NCBI GenBank assembly: GCA_013619035.1
Contig: JABXKX010000346.1
Location: 1-5,324, forward strand
Length of the DNA: 5,324 nt
Direction: 5' to 3'
Source: Peptostreptococcaceae bacterium
GTDB taxonomy: Bacteria; Bacillota_A; Clostridia; Peptostreptococcales; Acidaminobacteraceae
The notes beneath the pieces were generated by a model that ran no database searches, was not told the DNA's origin, and saw nothing but the letters and a program-made list of their open reading frames with translations. A program made the position numbers and the translations under genes. Positions 1-5,324 of the stretch are shown one piece after another (within the stretch, counting starts at the first letter, position 1; each line of letters starts with the position of its first letter).

Positions 1-557
1 TTGCTAAATGAAACCACTAATTTCTTTACTTTGACTTCACCTTCTGGTGTATCAATCACTTCATCACCTAAGTTGACAACATCTTCTTCATTTACAAGTG
101 AAAGCCACTTTTCTTTAATCTTCTGAAATGTTTGTTCTGAAATAGGTGGCTCTTCATAGACTGACATATCAAGTCCTTCTATCATATTTTCAGCATCAAA
201 TTTTAAAAACTTACCTTTAAACGGTACTTTTAAAAATCCTTCATCTGCATTTTTATAATAAATGGTATCCACACCAAATGCTTTGGTTCCGATATACTGT
301 CTCGAAATCACTTGTTCTTCTGTTTTGTCAAATTTCGAATCATCGATATACGTAATTTCACTAAACAAATCAACCAGCTCTGGTACTTCTGCAATTGCTT
401 CTTCTGAAAAATCTAAATTAAATTTTAATTCTAACTTTGATTTTCCTGTTTTTATGGTATCTGTTTTTTCAATGGCTTCTTGGTAATAGTTTAACGCATC
501 TATCTCACATCCCATGAGTAAGAAGACCGTCATCAATAATACTAATAATCTTTTCAT
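1..557 (-). CDS. Predicted lipoprotein, N-terminal 185 residues (3' end beyond window)
   Basis: The gene is read leftward from ATG at 557 and is still open at base 1, so its C-terminus is missing. A GGAGG ribosome binding site (563-567) lies 5 nt before the ATG. The N-terminus is a classic lipoprotein signal: Lys2-Arg3, a hydrophobic run, then LLMGC with the lipidated Cys at residue 17. The mature protein should therefore be anchored on the outer face of the membrane. The rest is hydrophilic, rich in Lys and Glu, and has no further membrane helix. Just after the Cys comes a helical stretch (NYYQEAIEKTDTIKTGKS), followed by alternating hydrophobic segments that suggest beta strands. This pattern recalls the LolA/LppX-like lipoproteins of Gram-positive bacteria, but no diagnostic motif was recognised, so that is only a suggestion. 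The gene lies downstream of a two-component system in the same direction, separated by 104 bp that hold a possible promoter and operator, which suggests an envelope protein under that system's control. The gene and lipobox are secure; the function is unknown. Confidence 0.88.
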   Translation of the reverse strand, partial: MKRLLVLLMTVFLLMGCEIDALNYYQEAIEKTDTIKTGKSKLELKFNLDFSEEAIAEVPELVDLFSEITYIDDSKFDKTEEQVISRQYIGTKAFGVDTIYYKNADEGFLKVPFKGKFLKFDAENMIEGLDMSVYEEPPISEQTFQKIKEKWLSLVNEEDVVNLGDEVIDTPEGEVKVKKLVVSFS

Positions 558-562
558 AATAA

Positions 563-614
563 CCTCCAAATCCTATATTAACTATAGTATAGTCGGGTTT
601 CGCTTATTTTAAGT
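563..614 (-). promoter_or_regulatory. Putative lipoprotein promoter and ribosome binding site
   Basis: On the minus strand a TATACT hexamer (586-591) is a good -10 candidate, with an overlapping alternative TATAGT (581-586). No good -35 box sits 16-18 nt upstream; the best match is CTTAAA (608-613). The GGAGG ribosome binding site follows at 563-567. A decent -10 with a poor -35 is what an activator-dependent promoter looks like, but in DNA this AT-rich a -10 match alone is weak evidence. Confidence 0.35.
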
Positions 615-619
615 GTACT

Positions 620-650
620 AAAAGTCATAAATGACACATGACTTTTGTCA
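620..650. promoter_or_regulatory. Symmetric TGAC/GTCA repeat array: candidate operator or weak terminator
   Basis: On the plus strand the order is GTCA (624-627), TGAC (632-635), TGAC (639-642), GTCA (647-650), with gaps of 4, 3 and 4 nt. A 9-bp perfect inverted repeat, AAAAGTCAT (620-628) with ATGACTTTT (638-646), spans part of it. It lies just upstream of the putative lipoprotein promoter and 12 nt past the response regulator's stop codon. Two readings are possible: a binding site for the adjacent NarL-type regulator, whose family binds pairs of short half-sites; or a weak terminator for the regulator gene. The hairpin has only two G-C pairs and lacks a clean U-run outside the stem, so the terminator reading is the weaker one. 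Confidence 0.4.
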
Positions 651-661
651 CTTTTTCAAAA

Positions 662-1288
662 TCACTTCGATTTTAAAATGTGAATTGCTAATTGAGTTCT
701 ATCTCTTAGTTCTAATTTCTGTAGTACTTTTGTTATATGATTCTTAATCGTACCTTCTCCCAAAAACAATTTTTCTGATATCTCTTTATTGTTCAAACCA
801 TCTGCAATCAAATAACATATTTCTTTTTCTCTTTCCGTTAGCAAGTCTAAATCATAAGTCTCCGATGGTAGTTTCATAAACTGATTTAATATCACTTTCA
901 TGGCATTTGAGTCCATCAAAGCACCACCTTGATGAACCGTTTTTATAGCATCTATGATAATACTAATTTCAGTATCTTTTAAAAGATATCCAAGTGCCCC
1001 TGCTCTTATGGCATCTGTAATATAATGATCATTGTGAAATGTGGTTAACATAATCACATCAATCTCCTTATAGTCATCTTTGATTCTTTTAACAGCCTCT
1101 ACACCATTCATAATCGGCATCTGTATATCCATTAAAACAATATCAGGTTTGTAAATCGGTATCATCTTAACGGCTTCTTGACCCTGTTCACATAATCCTA
1201 CAACTTCAATATCTGCATCTTGGCTGATAATCATCTTCAAACCTTCTCTGAATATTTTCTGATCATCTACAATCATGACTCTAATCAT
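662..1288 (-). CDS. NarL/LuxR-family response regulator
   Basis: Cytoplasmic DNA-binding partner of the sensor kinase encoded immediately upstream. The 208-residue product has the usual length and order for the family. The receiver domain (about residues 1-120) has acidic pocket Asp8-Asp9, phosphoacceptor Asp54 in the LMDIQMP motif, switch Thr82 in MLTTF, and Lys104 in YLLKD. A short linker follows, then a LuxR-type helix-turn-helix (about 148-205) opening with LTEREKEI and containing NNKEIS and the recognition helix GTIKNHITKVLQKL. ATG at 1288 is chosen as the start because GAGGTGG (1292-1298) precedes it by 3 nt. A TTG at 1300 would add four residues but would lie over that ribosome binding site. 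The gene overlaps the end of the kinase gene by 8 nt, indicating translational coupling. The stop codon is TGA, so this organism does not read TGA as Trp. All phosphorylation residues are intact. Its targets are not shown; the repeat array at 620-650 is the nearest candidate site. Confidence 0.96.
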   Translation of the reverse strand: MIRVMIVDDQKIFREGLKMIISQDADIEVVGLCEQGQEAVKMIPIYKPDIVLMDIQMPIMNGVEAVKRIKDDYKEIDVIMLTTFHNDHYITDAIRAGALGYLLKDTEISIIIDAIKTVHQGGALMDSNAMKVILNQFMKLPSETYDLDLLTEREKEICYLIADGLNNKEISEKLFLGEGTIKNHITKVLQKLELRDRTQLAIHILKSK

Positions 1289-2405
1289 TTTCCACCTCAA
1301 TATGACCTTCTACTAGAAAACCTGAGTCACTCTTAATTCTTAGCGACCCATTTAGCGCTTCAACACGTTCTCGCATGCCTTTTAATCCATACCCCTCTAT
1401 AATATCAGTCGCACCCTTACCATTGTCTTTAATGCTAAATACGATGGTATGAAGTCCTTCTTTTACTTCAATCTCTATTTCATTTGCTTCACCATGTCTT
1501 ATACTATTGGTTAAACATTCTTGAATCAATCGATAAAGCACTTCTGTATACTTCTTTGGTAATTCATCAATATGTTCAAATAGTATGAAGTTAATAGAAA
1601 TATTAACTCTACTCTTAAAACTTAAAATCATCTCTTCAATACTATCTTCAATGATTTCGAGTTCATCATTTCTGAGTGTTTCAACAACTTTTCTGATCGT
1701 TTTCATCCCGTTTCTTGCGGATAGTTTGGCCTTAGTCAACATCAATTTTGCTTTTTCAGAATCTTGATCAACTAAAACTTGAGCCATTTCTATTTCCATG
1801 ATTAGTCCCATCATGTCATGACCAAAGGTATCATGGATATCTCTTGCTATATTGTTTTTCACAGCCATTCGGGTCAATACTTCAAGTTGTTCATTTGTTT
1901 CTTGTAAAACGCTATTCAATTTGATTTGTTTTTCTTTTTCTTTTTGATTGATGTTATTTAGCATTACACTAAAAACTATCAGACCGTTTATGACACACAT
2001 AAATACAATTTCAGATACGGTGCCCATATTATCTCTGTATGTAAATAGAGTCCAGTAGTGATACAGTGAAACCAATATAATCAGTCCCATCACATAACGA
2101 CTCCACTTTAAGGTATAAACCAATCCAACTTCTAAAAGTAAGGACATATATAAAATATAAATATAATAATTGATAACGTACCTAGAAGATAAACTCATCC
2201 AAAATATCAAACCTATATCAATTAATAATGTACTAATTTGCAATTTTTCACTATGAATCTTAAGTCTAATAATTGGCATCAAGATGTACATAACAAATAA
2301 CGTTAACAATAATCCCAATCTCAAACCTACAACATTCTCAAGTGCTATAAAAGCTGTTCCAATTAAAATAATAATACTGCTTCTTATGATTATCCAATTC
2401 TTCAT
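1281..2405 (-). CDS. Six-helix membrane sensor histidine kinase, DesK/LiaS-like (HisKA_3)
   Basis: Membrane sensor that autophosphorylates on His and passes the phosphate to the response regulator encoded next. The N-terminal half has about six hydrophobic helices (roughly residues 4-21, 26-46, 56-72, 77-97, 102-122, 130-150) with only short loops, so there is no large extracellular ligand domain. Signals are more likely sensed in or near the membrane, as in DesK-type and LiaS-type kinases. A charged coiled-coil linker (about 151-182) leads to the dimerisation and phosphotransfer motif ARDIHDTFGHDMMG, with His191 as phosphoacceptor. The ATPase domain shows an N-box (QECLTNSIRHG, Asn300), a G1 box (DNGKG, 327-331) and a G2 box (GYGLKGM, 338-344), all intact. 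GGAGG (2412-2416) lies 6 nt before the chosen ATG at 2405; an in-frame ATG at 2408 (3 nt away) is an alternative, and the TTG at 2409-2411 is too close. No ABC transporter gene lies beside it in the window, so the stimulus cannot be inferred from a partner. Confidence 0.95.
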   Translation of the reverse strand: MKNWIIIRSSIIILIGTAFIALENVVGLRLGLLLTLFVMYILMPIIRLKIHSEKLQISTLLIDIGLIFWMSLSSRYVINYYIYILYMSLLLEVGLVYTLKWSRYVMGLIILVSLYHYWTLFTYRDNMGTVSEIVFMCVINGLIVFSVMLNNINQKEKEKQIKLNSVLQETNEQLEVLTRMAVKNNIARDIHDTFGHDMMGLIMEIEMAQVLVDQDSEKAKLMLTKAKLSARNGMKTIRKVVETLRNDELEIIEDSIEEMILSFKSRVNISINFILFEHIDELPKKYTEVLYRLIQECLTNSIRHGEANEIEIEVKEGLHTIVFSIKDNGKGATDIIEGYGLKGMRERVEALNGSLRIKSDSGFLVEGHIEVEND

Positions 2406-2411
2406 CATCAA

Positions 2412-2440
2412 CCTCCGTCTCTATTATCTCAAAAAAAAAT
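2412..2440 (-). promoter_or_regulatory. Short leader of the kinase gene: ribosome binding site and possible -10 box
   Basis: Only about 30 bp separate the upstream terminator's U-rich tail from the kinase start. They hold a 9-nt T run on the minus strand (2431-2439), GATAAT (2423-2428) as a possible -10 box, and GGAGG (2412-2416). Any -35 would fall inside the terminator tail, and none resembles TTGACA. The kinase and regulator genes are either read from this weak promoter or by incomplete termination from the genes upstream. Confidence 0.3.
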
Positions 2441-2470
2441 GTAAATAAAAAGCACCTTGTGAAAAGGCAC
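2441..2470 (-). terminator. Rho-independent terminator after the glycosylase gene
   Basis: On the minus strand GTGCCTT (2464-2470) can pair with AAGGTGC (2452-2458) in a 7-bp stem, including two G-U pairs, around a 5-nt loop (2459-2463). TTTTTATTT follows directly. The first stem base is also the last base of the glycosylase's TAG stop codon, so the hairpin begins inside the stop. It separates the repair unit from the two-component operon. Confidence 0.8.
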
Positions 2471-3024
2471 TAATCTTTATAAAGAAAACACGATGAAATA
2501 TGATCATTAACCATACCAATCGCTTGCATATAAGCATAGATAATCGTTGGGCCAACAAAACTAAAACCTCTCTTCTTAAGGTCTTTTGAGATTTGTTTAG
2601 ATACTTCCGTTTCAGCAGGCACATCATCCAAGGAATTATAATGATTGAGTATCGGTTTATGGTCAACATAGGCCCACAAAAACTCACTTAAGGAGCCATA
2701 TTCCTTTTGAATCTGAAGGACGCCGTTTGCATTTTTAACGACGGATTTTATTTTCAGACGATTCCTTATAATCTTCTCATTATGCATTAAAGACTCTATT
2801 TTATCCTCATCGTAAGCGATGATCTTCTGTAAATCATAATGATCAAAAGCTGCTTTATAACTTTCTTGTCTTCTTAAAACGGTAATCCAACTGAGGCCCG
2901 CTTGAGCGCCTTCAAGTGTTAAAAACTCAAATAGTTTTGTATCATCATAAATAGGCTTCCCCCATACATTATCATGATAACTTTCATAGAGCGTATCCCC
3001 TTCGCACCAATTGCATCTAATCAT
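2470..3024 (-). CDS. tag: DNA-3-methyladenine glycosylase I (Tag)
   Basis: Base-excision repair enzyme that cuts 3-methyladenine from alkylated DNA, leaving an abasic site; cytoplasmic. At 184 residues it is the family length and aligns nearly end to end, from memory, with E. coli Tag. The four zinc ligands Cys4, His17, His175 and Cys179 fall at the same positions as in the E. coli enzyme. Also present are YHDNVWG (16-22), LEGAQAGLSWITVL (37-50) with substrate-pocket Glu38 and Trp46, KKRGFSFVGPT (150-160) and MVNDH (171-175). The ATG at 3024 overlaps the end of the upstream flavoprotein gene by 8 nt, and its ribosome binding site AAGGAG (3032-3037) lies inside that gene's last codons, so translation is coupled. 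A terminator starts at its stop codon. Nothing points to an Ada-type adaptive response, so expression is probably constitutive with the flavoprotein; Tag is typically a housekeeping enzyme. Confidence 0.97.
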   Translation of the reverse strand: MIRCNWCEGDTLYESYHDNVWGKPIYDDTKLFEFLTLEGAQAGLSWITVLRRQESYKAAFDHYDLQKIIAYDEDKIESLMHNEKIIRNRLKIKSVVKNANGVLQIQKEYGSLSEFLWAYVDHKPILNHYNSLDDVPAETEVSKQISKDLKKRGFSFVGPTIIYAYMQAIGMVNDHISSCFLYKD

Positions 3025-4225
3025 CTAAACACTCCTTAATATGCCTCCCGGCTGCTATACCACTAGAAAATGCATATTGGATATTGTACCCTCCAGTATC
3101 ACCGTCAACATCAACACATTCGCCAATGAAATACAATCCTTTGTATTTTTTAGATTCAAAAGTTTTTTTACTAAGCTCTGTCGTTAATATCCCGCCTTTT
3201 GAAACCATCGCTATATGAGATTTACCAACTTGATCTATAATCACTTCATAATTTGTCATCATGGTAATAATTTCTTTTCGATTTTTTTTATTAAACTCAC
3301 TTGCGAGTATCTGACCATCTATTGATAAAGATAATAACATTTTATCAACCATTCTATTCTGAACATATTTGGTTAACAACGTACGAATCGTTTTTTTAGG
3401 AGAGTTTTTTATCTGTAACAACAAGTCATTCTCTAACTCTTCTCTTTTATAAGAAGTAAAGTTAATATATAAATGATCCGATTTTTCCATCCATCTAGAC
3501 ACATTAATAATAGCAGGTCCGCTGTAACCAAAATGAGTAATCAACAAATCCCCGAAATATGTGTTTATTTTTTTACCTCTAAAGTGGTCTATTGACACAT
3601 TTTCAAACGAAAGCCCCATCAACTCACTAAATAAATGTTCTTTTACATAAATGGGTGATAACGCATAGCCATATGGCTTTACTGAAACATTAAGAGTTTT
3701 CGCAAACTTAAGGCCATCTCCTGTTGATCCAGTCTTTGGATAACTGATTCCACCCGTGGCTACAATAACGTGTTTTGATTGGTAGACAGCTTTTGTTGTC
3801 TCAATTTTATAAATATCATCATATGAAAGTTTTATAACGGGTTCTGAGGTATTAATTTTTGTTGATGAATTGATATCTTTTATTAAAACATCAATAACAT
3901 CATCAGCCTTTAATGACTTTGGAAACACTTTACCTTTATCTGTAACAATTACATCACAGCCTTGTTTCTTAAAATAATGAATCATATCTTCATTTGTATA
4001 AGCCTTTATTGAGGGTCTTATAAATCGCCATTTATCCCCATATTTATTTTCGAAATCCTCTAAAGGTCCACTATGCGTCATATTACATTGACCTGCACCT
4101 GATAATCTCAATTTATTTGCTACAGTATTCTCTTTTTCAAGTAGTAATACTTTTAATCCTTTTAAAGCCGTCGCAGCAGCTAAACCAGCCGGTCCACTAC
4201 CTATTATAATTACATCCCAAATCAT
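3017..4225 (-). CDS. FAD-dependent oxidoreductase, HI0933/YhiN (BaiN/RdsA) family
   Basis: Cytoplasmic flavoprotein of 402 residues, the usual family length. The FAD-binding Rossmann fold opens the protein: beta strand DVIIIGSGPAGLAA with the dinucleotide motif at residues 9-14, then Glu30 at the end of the second strand to hold the ribose. The family signature KLRLSGAGQCNMTHSG (38-53) follows, then VATGGISYPKTGSTGDG (155-171), VSKGGI (341-346), and the C-terminal FAD block GLYFIGECVDVDGDTGGYNIQYAFSSG (363-389). The E. coli member YhiN has been reported to act as an rRNA dihydrouridine synthase (RdsA), and BaiN was linked to bile-acid metabolism in Clostridium. Which activity applies here cannot be read from the sequence; rRNA modification is the more plausible housekeeping role. 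Start: ATG at 4225, 6 nt after AAGGAG (4232-4237). It is first of a two-gene unit with tag and overlaps it by 8 nt. Confidence 0.93.
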   Translation of the reverse strand: MIWDVIIIGSGPAGLAAATALKGLKVLLLEKENTVANKLRLSGAGQCNMTHSGPLEDFENKYGDKWRFIRPSIKAYTNEDMIHYFKKQGCDVIVTDKGKVFPKSLKADDVIDVLIKDINSSTKINTSEPVIKLSYDDIYKIETTKAVYQSKHVIVATGGISYPKTGSTGDGLKFAKTLNVSVKPYGYALSPIYVKEHLFSELMGLSFENVSIDHFRGKKINTYFGDLLITHFGYSGPAIINVSRWMEKSDHLYINFTSYKREELENDLLLQIKNSPKKTIRTLLTKYVQNRMVDKMLLSLSIDGQILASEFNKKNRKEIITMMTNYEVIIDQVGKSHIAMVSKGGILTTELSKKTFESKKYKGLYFIGECVDVDGDTGGYNIQYAFSSGIAAGRHIKECLDD

Positions 4226-4309
4226 TATACACTCCTTAATCTTCTTATATCATATACTATTCATTGTATTTTATATACCGTTCCTTTAAAATAAAGTAAA
4301 GGAGTCCAA
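4226..4309. promoter_or_regulatory. Divergent intergenic region with both ribosome binding sites
   Basis: This 84-bp, very AT-rich gap must carry promoters for the leftward flavoprotein unit and the rightward ATPase gene. Ribosome binding sites are clear: AAGGAG on the minus strand (4232-4237) and AAAGGAG on the plus strand (4298-4304). Promoter boxes are weak. Minus-strand TACAAT (4263-4268) and plus-strand TAAAAT (4287-4292, with TTGTAT at 4264-4269, 17-nt spacing) are the best -10 candidates. If both are used, the two promoters overlap and would compete. The plus-strand choice would leave a leader of only about 11 nt, so it is uncertain. Confidence 0.45.
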
Positions 4310-5324
4310 ATGATAATTAACGATAATAAAAAACTCATCAACTCATTTAAAAACGGTGTTGTCCCTGAGCATCATCTAGATTTCATTTTAACCGGGAGAC
4401 ACCATGAGATAGAAGAACTCCGAAGATGTTTTGAAAATACTCAAAACGATATTGGATCGGTAAAATTCATCACGGGTCCCTACGGTTCTGGAAAAACATT
4501 TTTACTTAATTATAGCAAAAATATGGCTTTAGATTTAGGTTTTGTCGTAGCAAAAATTGAAGTAGATTCAAATTTTAAGTTTTATAACTTAGAACATTTA
4601 TATTATCATGTAATGCATAATTTATATGTTCAGAATTCTAGCTATAAGAAAACATCATTCGAAAATATTTTTGATCTCTGGATTAGAAAACTTAAATCCG
4701 ATGCTTATAGAAATCATGCAGGAAAAGAAATTTCTTATGTCATCTCTGAAATCGGAAAATACCATCAGTCATTTTCAAGAGCTTTTCTTTCTTATATCAA
4801 AGGAAAAATTAGTGGTGACAAGGAATTGACAGATACCATCGTTTCTTGGCTAACAGGTGAAGGCAACATACCTTATCAACTTAAGGAAAAATTCCAAATC
4901 AAAGGGAAAATCGATAAATCGAATTCCATTGATTTTTTAAAAGCCTTTACCAAGTTAATTACTTTATTAGGTTATAATGGCATGATTATCATGATAGATG
5001 AAATGGATTACATCATTAATGAACGTTCTGATATTCGACAAAAGTCCTATTATAACTTAAGACATTTAATTGATTTAACCATCTCAAGTCAAATTCCAAA
5101 TACGTGTTTTATATTTAGCGGTAGTCATGAGTTATTTCATAACACAGAAAAAGGCATTCCATCTTATGAAGCTTTGAAGCAGCGACTTGGGACTGCAATC
5201 GATACAAAAAAACAAACGTTACTCGACTTAAGACAACCTGTGATGCATTTAAAAAGACTGAACTTTGACGTCTATTCGGAACTCGGCGAAAAACTAACAT
5301 ACATTTATAAAAAAGTGTATGACG
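4310..5324 (+). CDS. P-loop ATPase resembling BrxD/DUF2791 of BREX-type defence systems (3' end beyond window)
   Basis: The first 338 codons are visible and the frame is open at the right edge. ATG at 4310 follows AAAGGAG (4298-4304) by 5 nt. An N-terminal helical section (about residues 5-50) contains LINSFKNGVVPEHH and ILTGRHHEIEELRRCFE, the entry pattern of BrxD-like ATPases, in which a conserved GR-E-E helix precedes the nucleotide site. Walker A is GPYGSGKT (56-63, Lys62). Walker B is MIIMIDEMD (225-233, Asp230-Glu231). A sensor-like strand CFIFSGSHELF (266-276) is followed by SYEALKQRL (285-293), a block I associate with DUF2791/BrxD. About 160 residues, mostly polar and apparently helical, separate Walker A and B. 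In BREX, BrxD is an accessory ATPase; related ATPases also appear with helicases and TerB-domain proteins in predicted conflict clusters. The family call rests on motif memory, not a search; a generic AAA/STAND ATPase is the alternative. Divergent orientation suggests it is the first gene of a rightward operon. Confidence 0.78.
   Translation, partial: MIINDNKKLINSFKNGVVPEHHLDFILTGRHHEIEELRRCFENTQNDIGSVKFITGPYGSGKTFLLNYSKNMALDLGFVVAKIEVDSNFKFYNLEHLYYHVMHNLYVQNSSYKKTSFENIFDLWIRKLKSDAYRNHAGKEISYVISEIGKYHQSFSRAFLSYIKGKISGDKELTDTIVSWLTGEGNIPYQLKEKFQIKGKIDKSNSIDFLKAFTKLITLLGYNGMIIMIDEMDYIINERSDIRQKSYYNLRHLIDLTISSQIPNTCFIFSGSHELFHNTEKGIPSYEALKQRLGTAIDTKKQTLLDLRQPVMHLKRLNFDVYSELGEKLTYIYKKVYD

Noticed and set aside
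262..486. Plus-strand open frame of 74 codons
   Set aside because: It lies antisense inside the lipoprotein gene, which has a clear lipobox and ribosome binding site; the frame's protein looks like low-complexity Ser-rich shadow sequence.
1289..1300. Upstream TTG start for the response regulator, adding four residues
   Set aside because: The codons after TTG form the ribosome binding site GAGGTGG for the ATG at 1288, and family members begin directly before the IRVMIVDD strand.
1585..1767. Plus-strand open frame of 60 codons
   Set aside because: Antisense to the conserved phosphotransfer and ATPase region of the kinase; no protein family features.
2424..2687. Minus-strand open frame of 87 codons overlapping tag and its terminator
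   Set aside because: It overlaps tag in another frame, runs through the terminator hairpin, and its sequence resembles no family.
4284..4296. Small inverted repeat CTTTA-AAA-TAAAG in the divergent gap
   Set aside because: Five A/T-rich base pairs are expected by chance here, and it precedes a ribosome binding site, so neither operator nor terminator is supported.
4626..4829. Plus-strand open frame of 67 codons
   Set aside because: It is out of frame inside the BrxD-like ATPase gene, which is open throughout with coherent motifs.
5115..5300. Minus-strand open frame of 61 codons
   Set aside because: Antisense shadow of the conserved C-terminal block of the ATPase gene.
1..5324. Mycoplasma-type UGA=Trp genetic code
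   Set aside because: The response regulator ends in TGA right after its expected C-terminus, and the conserved Trp residues in Tag are TGG, so the standard code applies.

Overview
The window looks like chromosome of a low-GC Gram-positive-type bacterium. It is AT-rich, with strong AGGAG-type ribosome binding sites, short gene overlaps and a lipobox lipoprotein. TGA is a true stop (the response regulator ends in TGA) and Trp is TGG, so the genetic code is standard. That fits Bacillota or an Acholeplasma/Izemoplasma-like mollicute better than the UGA=Trp mycoplasmas; this placement is inference from composition and protein style only.

Five genes lie on the minus strand. Read in their direction of transcription (right to left), they are: an HI0933/YhiN-family flavoprotein (3017-4225); DNA-3-methyladenine glycosylase I, Tag (2470-3024), overlapping it by 8 nt; a rho-independent terminator (2441-2470); a six-helix DesK/LiaS-like sensor kinase (1281-2405); a NarL/LuxR-type response regulator (662-1288), again overlapping by 8 nt; a 104-bp gap with a symmetric TGAC/GTCA repeat array and a probable promoter; and the start of a lipoprotein gene (557 down to the window edge, incomplete). 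The first two genes form a small housekeeping or repair unit. The kinase and regulator form a two-component system whose most obvious local target is the lipoprotein gene.

On the plus strand, facing away from all of these across an 84-bp AT-rich gap, a P-loop ATPase gene starts at 4310 and runs off the right edge (338 codons visible). Its Walker A and B motifs and a conserved C-terminal block look like the DUF2791/BrxD ATPases of BREX and related predicted phage-defence clusters. It is the most interesting item here, because the genes that would define its system lie beyond the window. No tRNA, rRNA, CRISPR array or insertion sequence was seen.
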